Shown: positions 50,213 through 57,591 of the stretch, piece by piece
Layout: the number at the start of each line of letters is the position of its first letter
Position numbering within the stretch: position 1 is the first letter of the stretch
The notes under the pieces: model-generated
Told to the model about the DNA's origin: nothing
What the model saw: the letters and a program-made list of their open reading frames with translations, nothing else
Database searches by the model: none
Translations under genes and position numbers: made by a program
DNA from: Sphingobium sp. BYY-5
Lineage (GTDB): Bacteria; Pseudomonadota; Alphaproteobacteria; Sphingomonadales; Sphingomonadaceae
Assembly (NCBI RefSeq): GCF_022758885.1
Contig: NZ_JALEBH010000002.1
Location: 1,007,501 to 1,071,500, forward strand
Direction of reading: 5' to 3'
DNA: 64,000 nt

Positions 50213-51811
50213 TTGCAAAGCGAGTCGCATTTGTCGTCCATTTCTCTCACAGGCATCGGCTGGAGCACGCCGTCGGGCCATTCCGTTCTGCAAGGCATAG
50301 ACCTTACCCTGGGCGGACGGCGCACCGGGCTGGTCGGATGCAACGGCGTGGGCAAGAGCACCCTGCTGCGGCTCATGGCCGGCGATCTGACGCCTGCCTC
50401 GGGGACCATAACGAAGGCCGGGTCGCTGCACCTGATGGGGCAGATCATCCAGCCTGCCCCCACGGATACGATCGCGGACCTGTTCGGCATTCGGGGAGCG
50501 CTCGAGCTTCTGGCGCGTGCGGCGAGCGGGGAAGCGACGCTGGAGGATCTCGCCGATGCGGACTGGACGCTGGAGGAACGGGTTGCCCTCGCTCTGTCTC
50601 GTCTCGATCTGGAGGCCTGCGCCGCAACGCCGCTTGCAGGCCTGTCAGGCGGGCAACGCACGCGCGCGGCGCTGGCGGCGGCGCTTTTCGCCGAGCCGGA
50701 TTTCCTGTTGCTGGACGAGCCGACCAACCATCTCGACCGGGCAGGCCGCGACACGGTGCTGCGGCTCGTCGATGGGTGGCAGGCCGGCCTGGTGGTAGTA
50801 AGCCATGATCGCGAACTGCTCGAACGCATGGACGCCATCGTCGAACTGACCAGCCTGGGCGCCACGCAATACGGCGGCAACTGGAGCCACTATCGTGCAA
50901 GCAAGGCACTGGAACTGGAAGCTGCGGAGCAGGATCTGCTTCACGCCCGGAAACAGCAGGCCGAGGTAGCGCGTCGCAGCCGCGTTGCCGACGAGCGCCG
51001 GCAGCGCCGCGACGCGGCCGGCGCTCGGAAAGGCGCGCGCGGGGATATGCCGAAAATCCTTGCAGGCGCGCGGCGCAACGCCGCCGAGGTCAGCGGTGGC
51101 GGTGACCAGCGCCTGAAGATGCGGCTGGCCGATGACGCTGCCCGGCATGTCGCGGCGGCGCAGGCGAGGATTGAAGTGCTGCAGTCCCTGTCGATCGTGC
51201 TGCCTGCAACGGGGGTGCATTCGGGGCGCACGTTGGTGGCGATGCACGGGGTGGCGGTCGGCCACGATCCTGCCAGTCCGGTTCGGCGAGGCATCGACTT
51301 GACGATCACCGGGCCCGAACGCATCGCGGTAATCGGACCGAACGGCTGCGGCAAAAGCACGCTGCTCAGGACCGTGGCGGGCGATCTTCCCCCTCTTGGC
51401 GGTATCATCGCCATTAACACGCGCGTGGCCTATCTGGATCAGAACGCCTCGCTGCTCGACCAAGGGGCCACCATTCTCGACAACTTTCGGCGCCTCAACC
51501 CGGGCAAGGACGAGAACGCCTGCCGTGCCATGCTGGCGAGGTTCCTGTTCCGAGCGGACAGCGCACTGCAGATGGTCGGGACGTTGAGCGGAGGCCAGGT
51601 GCTGCGCGCGGCGCTGGCCTGCCGTCTCGGTGGCGATACCCCGCCCGAAATCCTGATCCTGGACGAACCGACCAACCATCTCGACCTTGATTCCGTCCAT
51701 GCGGTCGAGGCGGCGCTGGCGGCCTTCGACGGCGCGCTGCTGGTCGTCAGCCACGACGAGGCTTTCCTGCACGAGATCGGCATAGAGCGGCGCATCGTGC
51801 TGGCATCCTGA
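50213..51811 (+). CDS. ABC-F family ATPase (duplicated)
   Basis: 532 residues. There are two nucleotide-binding domains with Walker A GCNGVGKST and GPNGCGKST, signature LSGGQ in both, and Walker B LLLDEPTNHLD and LILDEPTNHLD. The linker (about 235-320) is charged and helical: KALELEAAEQDLLHARKQQAEVARRSRVADERRQRRDAAG. There are no membrane helices, so it is a ribosome-associated or regulatory ABC-F, not a transporter. TTG 50213 is the first start in frame; an internal ATG is not clearly better. Some ABC-F proteins protect ribosomes from antibiotics, and TetR control would fit, but this is inference. Confidence 0.85.
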   Translation: MQSESHLSSISLTGIGWSTPSGHSVLQGIDLTLGGRRTGLVGCNGVGKSTLLRLMAGDLTPASGTITKAGSLHLMGQIIQPAPTDTIADLFGIRGALELLARAASGEATLEDLADADWTLEERVALALSRLDLEACAATPLAGLSGGQRTRAALAAALFAEPDFLLLDEPTNHLDRAGRDTVLRLVDGWQAGLVVVSHDRELLERMDAIVELTSLGATQYGGNWSHYRASKALELEAAEQDLLHARKQQAEVARRSRVADERRQRRDAAGARKGARGDMPKILAGARRNAAEVSGGGDQRLKMRLADDAARHVAAAQARIEVLQSLSIVLPATGVHSGRTLVAMHGVAVGHDPASPVRRGIDLTITGPERIAVIGPNGCGKSTLLRTVAGDLPPLGGIIAINTRVAYLDQNASLLDQGATILDNFRRLNPGKDENACRAMLARFLFRADSALQMVGTLSGGQVLRAALACRLGGDTPPEILILDEPTNHLDLDSVHAVEAALAAFDGALLVVSHDEAFLHEIGIERRIVLAS

Positions 51812-51843
51812 TGCGCGCAGCCTTCACTTCGGACGGGTTCTGA

Positions 51844-51869
51844 CAGGAGCTAACGCGCGATAACGGGCG
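51844..51869 (+). promoter_or_regulatory. PhoB-type direct repeats upstream of the hydrolase-cytochrome P460 operon
   Basis: CAGGAGCTAAC (51844-51854), with the 10-mers GCTAACGCGC (51849-51858) and GATAACGGGC (51859-51868) in direct repeat. It lies 50-75 bp before the ATG. The same CAGGnGCTAAC occurs at 56207 (minus) and 56247 (plus). A 10-bp tandem layout fits an OmpR-type winged helix. Confidence 0.6.
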
Positions 51870-51918
51870 GACGCGGCAAGGCGGGGCTATCGTGGGCTCC
51901 ATAACAAGGAGACCCATC

Positions 51919-52962
51919 ATGTTCGATCAATCGCCCCTGCCATGCCCCACGCCACGCCGCCGCGAATTCATCGCCGGAGCCGCCACACTCGCCTCCGCCA
52001 TGATGGCGGGCCTCGCGCCGACACGCGCTGCGGCCGCCACGCGCGCTCCGGCGGCTTTGCCGTTCGGGACGGTGCGGCAGATCGCCGTAGGACCTCTCGA
52101 TATCGGCTATGTCGAAGTTGGACCGTCGACCGGTCCTGCTGTGCTGCTGTTTCACGGCTGGCCATATGACATCCACAGCTTCGCCCAAGTCGCTCCCCTG
52201 CTCGCGGGGCAAGGCTATCGCGTTATCGTCCCGCACTTGCGCGGCTATGGCACCACGACCTTCCTGTCGGCGTCGGCCCCGCGCAACGGCCAGCAGGCCG
52301 CGCTGGCGGCGGACGGGATCGCACTGATGGACGCCCTCGGCATCCGGCAGGCGATCGTCGCCGGGTTCGACTGGGGCGCACGCACGGCGGACATCATGGC
52401 GGTGCTCTGGCCCGAGCGGTGCAAGGCGCTGGTTTCGGTCAGCGGATACCTGATCGGCAGCCAGGCCGGCAACGCCAGGCCGCTGCCGCCCAAGGCCGAA
52501 CTGCAGTGGTGGTATCAGTTCTATTTCGCCACCGAGCGCGGGCGCGAAGGCTATGCGGCCAATACTAGGGCGTTCAACCGCCTGATCTGGGAACAGGCAT
52601 CGCCCCGCTGGTCGTTCGATGATGCGACGTTCGAGCGGTCTGCCGCATCCTTCGTCAACCCGGATCATGTCGCCATCGTGATCCATAACTACCGCTGGCG
52701 CCTGGGTCTTGTCGAAGGCGAGCATCAGTACGACGCCGCCGAGGCGAAGCTGGCATCCGCGCCACCGGTGTCCGTGCCTGCGATCACCATGGAAGGCGAT
52801 GCCAACGGCGCTCCGCACCCCGATCCCGCAGTCTATCGGGCAAAGTTCACTGGCCCTTACGAGCACCGTCTGCTCAGCGGCGGCATCGGTCACAACCTTC
52901 CGCAGGAAGCGCCGGTCGCCTTCGCCAAGGCAGTGCTGGACGCAGGAAGGATGAGCGCATGA
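51919..52962 (+). CDS. Epoxide-hydrolase-like alpha/beta-hydrolase, Tat-exported
   Basis: 347 residues. The N-terminus PRRREFIAGAATLASAMMAGLAP is a twin-arginine signal. The fold shows LLFHGWPYDIHSF (oxyanion HGWP), nucleophile D in AGFDWGARTADI and the final His in GGIGHNLPQEAP. An Asp nucleophile marks epoxide hydrolase/dehalogenase-like enzymes rather than Ser esterases. ATG 51919 follows AACAAGGAGACCC. The stop overlaps the P460 start by 4 nt, so it is an operon. The substrate is not known. Confidence 0.85.
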   Translation: MFDQSPLPCPTPRRREFIAGAATLASAMMAGLAPTRAAAATRAPAALPFGTVRQIAVGPLDIGYVEVGPSTGPAVLLFHGWPYDIHSFAQVAPLLAGQGYRVIVPHLRGYGTTTFLSASAPRNGQQAALAADGIALMDALGIRQAIVAGFDWGARTADIMAVLWPERCKALVSVSGYLIGSQAGNARPLPPKAELQWWYQFYFATERGREGYAANTRAFNRLIWEQASPRWSFDDATFERSAASFVNPDHVAIVIHNYRWRLGLVEGEHQYDAAEAKLASAPPVSVPAITMEGDANGAPHPDPAVYRAKFTGPYEHRLLSGGIGHNLPQEAPVAFAKAVLDAGRMSA

Positions 52963-53483
52963 TCCGCCTTTCCACCTGCTGCCTCGCAATGGCCACGGCA
53001 TTGCTGGGGGCATCCACCATGGTAGCGGCGCGGGGCGGGGCTTCGGCCCCCGCCCCGGAACAGAGCGTGACGCTGCCTGCCGGATACCGCGACTGGAAAC
53101 TCGTCAGCGTCGCCCATGAGGCGGGCAAGAACAATGACATCCGCGCCATTCTCGGCAACGATATCGCCGTGCAGGCCTTTCGCAATGGCAGGCGTCCGTT
53201 TCCCGATGGCGCGGTGATCGTCAGGCTGGCGTGGCGGTATCAATCCTCGCCCCGCAACGATGCCGTGTTTCCCGCACCGCAGTCTTTCGTAGCGGGCGAC
53301 CCCACCAATGTGCAGGTTAGCGTCAAGGATGCGCGGCGTTATGCCGCCAGCGGTGGGTGGGGGTATCACCAGTTCGACGCGGGCAAACCGAACACGGATG
53401 AAGCCCTGAACCGAGCTTGCTTCGCCTGCCATTCCAAGCTGGAGAAGGACGACGACCAAGTCTTCACGGCCTATTCGCACTGA
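52959..53483 (+). CDS. Cytochrome P460 family protein
   Basis: 174 residues with a signal peptide (LSTCCLAMATALLGASTMVAA). LPAGYRDWKLVSVAHEAGKNNDIRAILGND and GAVIVRLAWRY...GWGYHQFD match the cytochrome P460 fold (PF16694). CFACHSK near the C-terminus is the CxxCH heme c site. Members can oxidise hydroxylamine or detoxify NO, but many have no known activity. It overlaps the hydrolase stop by ATGA, and is convergent with the hydrolase at 53597. Confidence 0.87.
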   Translation: MIRLSTCCLAMATALLGASTMVAARGGASAPAPEQSVTLPAGYRDWKLVSVAHEAGKNNDIRAILGNDIAVQAFRNGRRPFPDGAVIVRLAWRYQSSPRNDAVFPAPQSFVAGDPTNVQVSVKDARRYAASGGWGYHQFDAGKPNTDEALNRACFACHSKLEKDDDQVFTAYSH

Positions 53484-53501
53484 GGTGAGGTGTCGCCCAG
53501 G

Positions 53502-53545
53502 AAAAACCCGCAACCGGCATCGCCCAAGGTGATGCCGGTTGCGGG
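53502..53545 (-). terminator. Rho-independent terminator between convergent genes
   Basis: A perfect 15-bp stem (CCCGCAACCGGCATC / GATGCCGGTTGCGGG, 53507-53545) has a 9-nt loop. On the minus strand it is followed by TTTTTC, so it ends the leftward operon. It also sits 20 nt after the P460 gene and may act in both directions. Confidence 0.9.
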
Positions 53546-53596
53546 CGATTGCGCGCCGGGCCGGAGGATCGGGGGCGAGGCCCAGCGCGCGACCAG

Positions 53597-54391
53597 TCAC
53601 TCCACCGCGGCGGCGCGCTCGATCAGTTTGGCGACGCGGGCCGGATGCGAAACCATGACGACGTGCGAGGCGCCCTTTATCACCACCGTTTCGCGCGCTC
53701 CGGCACGCTGCGCCATGAAGCCCAGGGCTGCCGGGGGAATGTTGCGGTCCGCCTCGCCATAGACGAACCACGAAGGGATGTGCTTCCACGCCGGAGCGGT
53801 AGACGCTTCCGACAGCGCCGCTTCGGCGATCGGGCGCTGCCCGGCCGCCATCAGCAGGGCGTCGGCCTCCGGCACGTCGGCGGCGAACTGGTCGTGGAAG
53901 CGTGCCTGCTGGATGTACAGGTCGTTCCCGCCAGCAGGCAGCGGCACCGGCGGCGCCAGGGTCGGGCCGAGGGTGCTGCCCGGGAACTTGCCGGTCAGCC
54001 CCAGCGCGGTCTCGCCCGCTTCGGGCGCGAAGGCAGCGACATAGACCAGCGCCTTGACGTTGGGGGCGCCCTCGGCGGCCTCGCTGATGACCGATCCGCC
54101 GTAGGAATGGCCGACCAGCACGACAGGCCCGGCGATGCTCCTGATCACACCCGCCACGACCTCGGCATCGACCCGGACGCCGCGCAGATTGTCCGGCGCG
54201 GCGACGACCGTGTAGCCGTCATGCCGGAGCGCGGCGATCACCCCGTTCCAGCTGGAGGAGTCCGCAAAAGCGCCATGGACAAGCACCACGGTAGGTTTCT
54301 GCGGCTCCGGTGAAGTCTGGGCCTGAGCCTGCGCTCCCGGCGCAAGCAGCCCTGCGGCCAGCGCCAGCGCGCTTGCTACGATGGTTCTCAT
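53597..54391 (-). CDS. Exported alpha/beta-hydrolase (Ser type)
   Basis: 264 residues from ATG 54391, preceded by GAAAGGAAACG; a start at 54412 overlapping the ohr stop is the alternative. Signal peptide VASALALAAGLLAPGAQAQ. Oxyanion HGAFADSSSW, nucleophile S in GHSYGGS, Asp in YGEADRNI and His in GASHVVMVSHP. It resembles the esterase/EstC-like group in its GHSYGG. Third gene of a leftward operon with ohr and the EHN hydrolase. Substrate unknown. Confidence 0.85.
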   Translation of the reverse strand: MRTIVASALALAAGLLAPGAQAQAQTSPEPQKPTVVLVHGAFADSSSWNGVIAALRHDGYTVVAAPDNLRGVRVDAEVVAGVIRSIAGPVVLVGHSYGGSVISEAAEGAPNVKALVYVAAFAPEAGETALGLTGKFPGSTLGPTLAPPVPLPAGGNDLYIQQARFHDQFAADVPEADALLMAAGQRPIAEAALSEASTAPAWKHIPSWFVYGEADRNIPPAALGFMAQRAGARETVVIKGASHVVMVSHPARVAKLIERAAAVE

Positions 54392-54408
54392 GGACGTTTC
54401 CTTTCGTT

Positions 54409-54822
54409 TCATGCCAGGGCCACGACGGTTTCGATGTTGCCCTTCACCGCCTTGGAATAGGGGCAGGTGCGATGCGCCGCTTCGATGACCTGGCGCGCGA
54501 GTTCAGGGGCGAGGCCCGGCACATGAACGTCGAGACGCGCCGCCAGCGCATAGCCGTCCGCGCCGTGATGCAGTTCCACACGCGCGTCGATCGCCAGCGC
54601 TTCGGGAAGGTCGATGCCCTTCGCCTTGGCAGCGATCGCCATCGCCCCCTCGAAGCAGGCCGACCAGCCAGCGGCGAGCAGCTGTTCGGGATTGGTGCCC
54701 GCGCCCGAAGTGCCGGGGGTGGACAGCTTGAGGTCGAGGCGTCCATCGGAACTGCGCGCGGCCCCTTCGCGCCCTCCGGTCACATGGACATGGGCGGCGT
54801 AGAGGGTCTTGCTGTCGGTCAT
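54409..54822 (-). CDS. Organic hydroperoxide resistance protein (Ohr/OsmC)
   Basis: 137 residues. NPEQLLAAGWSACFEGAM holds the peroxidatic Cys, and HRTCPYSKAVKGNI the resolving Cys. Together with GGREGAARSSDGRLDLKL these are the Ohr pattern. It reduces organic hydroperoxides with lipoyl or thiol donors in the cytoplasm. It lies 26 nt after the EHN gene and before the exported hydrolase. No OhrR (MarR) regulator is adjacent, so control may come from the shared 10-bp-repeat promoter. Confidence 0.92.
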   Translation of the reverse strand: MTDSKTLYAAHVHVTGGREGAARSSDGRLDLKLSTPGTSGAGTNPEQLLAAGWSACFEGAMAIAAKAKGIDLPEALAIDARVELHHGADGYALAARLDVHVPGLAPELARQVIEAAHRTCPYSKAVKGNIETVVALA

Positions 54823-54847
54823 GGGTCTTCTCTTTGGAACAGAGGGG

Positions 54848-56119
54848 TCAGCGCAGGGGAAGGAAGGCGGCGCGCACTTCGCGGGTGAACAGCTCAGGCT
54901 GTTCCCACGCGGCGAAATGGCCGCCGTCGCTCGCTTCGTTGAAGTAGAACAGGTTGGTGTAGCAGCGCTCCGCCCAGCTTCTGGGGGCGCGGAAAATCTC
55001 GCCGGGGAACACGCTCACCGCCACCGGCAGATCGATCACCCCGCGCGCGTTGAAGTTGTTGGAGTGGTCCTCCCAGTAGATCCGCGCTGCCGATGCGCCC
55101 GTCCCCGTCAGCCAGTAGAGCGACATGTCATCGAGGATCGCGTCACGGCCCAGCACGCGCTCGGGCTGTCCGTCGCTGTACGTCCACTGCGCGATTTTCT
55201 CGTACATCCACGCGGCCATGCCGACGGGCGAATCCACCAGCGAATAGCCGATGGTCTGAGGGCGCGTGTTCATCATCGCCGCGTAGGCAGCGTTGTCGCG
55301 ATAGAACGCTTCCAGCTGGTCGAAGGCCCCGCGCTCTTTCGCGGAAAGGCCTACGGGGGCCGGATCACTTGCGGCAAGGGTATGGGCGATGTCGGCGGGC
55401 ACCACCGCAGGCATGTTGAGATGTATGCCCAACAGCCCCGGCACTTTCTGCAAGGCCATACGCTGCGAAATTACCGAGCCGCAATCGCCGCCCTGGCTGA
55501 CATACCTGTCGTAGCCCAGCCGCAGCATCAGCGACGACCATGCCCGCCCGATGCGGTCCGATCCCCAGCCGGGCACCGCCGGCTTTGCGGAAAAGCCGAA
55601 GCCCGGGATGGAGGGAATGACGAGGTGGAACGCATCATCTGCACTGCCGCCATGCGCGGTAGGATCGGTGAGCGGAGCGATGGCGTTCAGGAACTCCAGG
55701 ATCGACCCCGGCCAGCCATGGGTGAGGATCATCGGCAAGGCATTCTCGTGGCGCGAGCGCACGTGAATGAAGTGAATGTCCTGACCGTCGATTTCGGTCA
55801 TAAACATCGGCAGGGCGTTGAGCCGGGCCTCGACCTTGCGCCAGTCGTAGGCTCCGGCCCAGTAGCTCATGAGCGGTTGCAGCGTCTGGCGGCGCACGCC
55901 CTGCCCGTCGTCGCTCACCGGCTGGGGATCGGCCCAGCGGGTCTCTGCGATGCGGTGCTTCATGGCGACGATTTCCGCGTCTGCAATCGCGATGCGGAAC
56001 GGGCGCACGCTGCCTCCTGCCGTCGCCGCACGGCTGATGCCGGGCACGGCGGCCATCGCTCCGGCCAGGGCGGTTGCAGCAACGAAGCTGCGCCGGGATG
56101 TAGCATTTCCTGCAAACAT
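54848..56119 (-). CDS. Epoxide-hydrolase family protein with EHN domain, Tat signal
   Basis: 423 residues from ATG 56119; GGAGGAT lies 7-13 nt upstream. N-terminus TSRRSFVAATALAGAMAAVPG is a Tat signal. The EHN domain (FRIAIADAEIVAMKHRIAETRWADP) is followed by the hydrolase fold, with oxyanion THGWPGS, nucleophile D in GGDCGSVIS and His in DGGHFAAWEQP. This is the juvenile-hormone-type epoxide hydrolase group. The substrate is unknown; export is unusual, as most relatives are cytoplasmic. First gene of the leftward operon. Confidence 0.87.
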   Translation of the reverse strand: MFAGNATSRRSFVAATALAGAMAAVPGISRAATAGGSVRPFRIAIADAEIVAMKHRIAETRWADPQPVSDDGQGVRRQTLQPLMSYWAGAYDWRKVEARLNALPMFMTEIDGQDIHFIHVRSRHENALPMILTHGWPGSILEFLNAIAPLTDPTAHGGSADDAFHLVIPSIPGFGFSAKPAVPGWGSDRIGRAWSSLMLRLGYDRYVSQGGDCGSVISQRMALQKVPGLLGIHLNMPAVVPADIAHTLAASDPAPVGLSAKERGAFDQLEAFYRDNAAYAAMMNTRPQTIGYSLVDSPVGMAAWMYEKIAQWTYSDGQPERVLGRDAILDDMSLYWLTGTGASAARIYWEDHSNNFNARGVIDLPVAVSVFPGEIFRAPRSWAERCYTNLFYFNEASDGGHFAAWEQPELFTREVRAAFLPLR

Positions 56120-56181
56120 AAATCTATCCTCCACCGATCATCCGATCCGATGGCGGCAGGATATGAGCGATGCCTGCCGGA

Positions 56182-56217
56182 CGCCCGTTAGCTTGCGTAA
56201 TGCGGTGTTAGCGCCTG
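56182..56217 (-). promoter_or_regulatory. Three-unit 10-bp direct repeat upstream of the EHN-ohr operon
   Basis: On the minus strand: CAGGCGCTAAC (56217-56207), then 10-mers GCTAACACCG, CATTACGCAA and GCTAACGGGC running to 56183. GCTAAC recurs at 20 bp with a weaker unit between. The same elements (CAGGnGCTAAC and TAACGGGCG) are in the 51844 site, there 10 bp closer. It lies about 65-100 bp before the EHN ATG. Confidence 0.65.
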
Positions 56218-56246
56218 ACTGATGGCGGTTCGGGCGCTGCCGCTGT

Positions 56247-56257
56247 CAGGTGCTAAC
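56247..56257 (+). promoter_or_regulatory. CAGGTGCTAAC element upstream of thioredoxin-like gene
   Basis: Third copy of CAGGnGCTAAC, in opposite orientation to the one at 56207; the two form an inverted repeat (GTTAGCgCCTGAC...GTCAGGtGCTAAC, 12 of 13). A second unit (GCCCGTCAGC) is weak. It lies 90-100 bp before ATG 56347. Confidence 0.55.
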
Positions 56258-56346
56258 GCCGCCCGTCAGCATCTGGCGTGATGCTTCGTCCAGGGCGCCG
56301 TAGATCTCCTGCAATGGAAAGACGCAGAACCGAAAGGGCATCCGCC

Positions 56347-57438
56347 ATGACTACGAACCGCTCCATAGGCTTCATCGCTGCCGCCCTGCTGACGGCCGTT
56401 GGCACGACCGCAGCGTGCTGCCGCGAAGCCGTTGCCACGACACTGGCCGATAAGGACGCCATCGCTTCCGCGTCCGCCGATGCCACGCCCCGCGCGCTGC
56501 AGGTTCTTCAAGGCGCCAGACCCTGGCTGGCGGGAACCGCGCCGTCACTGCGAGGCAAGGTGGTTCTCGTCAACTTCTGGACCTATTCCTGCATCAACTC
56601 CTTGCGGGCGCTGCCCTATCTGCGCGCATGGAACGAACGGTACGAGGACAAGGGGCTCCAGATCGTCGGCGTCCATGCGCCCGAGTTCGCCTTTGAACAC
56701 GACCCGGCCAAAGTGCGCACGGCCACACAGGACCTGGGCGTCGATTATCCTAATCTTCAAGATAACGACTATGCCGTCTGGCAGGCTTTCGGAAACGAAG
56801 GCTGGCCCGGTTTCTACTTCATCGACGCCCAGGGACGGATGCGTGGCTATCGGGTCGGTGAAGGCAATTATGCCGAGGCGGAAGGCCTGATACGCAAACT
56901 GCTTGCCGAAGCCGGTCATGACCTGTCGGCCGTTTCCCTTGCCTCGATCGCTTCGACGGGGGTGGAAGCACAGGCGGAATGGTCCCAGCTACGCTCTCCC
57001 GAGGTCTACATCGGCTACGCCAAGGCGCAGAGCTTCGCCGCTTCCGGCAGCCCCGCGCGCGATGCCCCGCGCGTCTATGAGCCCGCGTCCTCGCTTTCCC
57101 TCAACCATTGGGACCTTGCCGGAAGCTGGACCGTGAAGCGTGAATTCGCACGGCTGGACAGGGCGGACGGCGCTATCCGCTTTCGCTTTCATGCACGCGA
57201 TGCCCATGCAGTCCTGGGGGCGCCTGCCGATGGACAGCCGGTCCGTTTCCGGGTGACGATCGATGGCAAGGCGCCCGGCGCCTATCACGGCACCGACACC
57301 GACGCCCAGGGGTGGGGCGTGGTCCGTCAGGACCGCCTCTACCAGCTGGTACGCCAGCACGGCCCGATCGTCGATCGCACGGTACGCGTGGAGTTCGCTC
57401 GTCCAGGCGTGCAGGCCTATTCGCTCACCTTCGGGTGA
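56347..57438 (+). CDS. Thioredoxin-like (TlpA/DipZ-type) protein with CxxS active site
   Basis: 363 residues from ATG 56347 (AAAGGG upstream), N-terminal signal-like helix SIGFIAAALLTAVGTTAACC. The thioredoxin domain has VVLVNFWTYSCINSLRALPYLRAWNERY; in DipZ-type proteins the site is CINC, here CINS, so the second Cys is Ser (codon TCC). The sequence GWPGFYFIDAQGRMRGYRVGEGNY is typical. The C-terminal 160 residues form a DipZ-like beta domain (VYIGYAKAQSFA...WDLAGSWTVKREFARL...HGPIVDRTVRVEF). Without the resolving Cys it cannot cycle as a normal oxidoreductase. No CcdA membrane domain is fused. Confidence 0.85.
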   Translation: MTTNRSIGFIAAALLTAVGTTAACCREAVATTLADKDAIASASADATPRALQVLQGARPWLAGTAPSLRGKVVLVNFWTYSCINSLRALPYLRAWNERYEDKGLQIVGVHAPEFAFEHDPAKVRTATQDLGVDYPNLQDNDYAVWQAFGNEGWPGFYFIDAQGRMRGYRVGEGNYAEAEGLIRKLLAEAGHDLSAVSLASIASTGVEAQAEWSQLRSPEVYIGYAKAQSFAASGSPARDAPRVYEPASSLSLNHWDLAGSWTVKREFARLDRADGAIRFRFHARDAHAVLGAPADGQPVRFRVTIDGKAPGAYHGTDTDAQGWGVVRQDRLYQLVRQHGPIVDRTVRVEFARPGVQAYSLTFG

Positions 57439-57591
57439 TTCGGGCCGGTTCTCGATCCGCGATTACCTCTCCCATGCCCGGCGGCCATCGTATAGATAGC
57501 TGCATCTTGCCTCCTTGCGGCAGGGTAGCGCGTGGTATTGGGGCAGATCGGCATAGTGGCGGATTTCGAGAGTCAGGGACTGGGGGAACGG

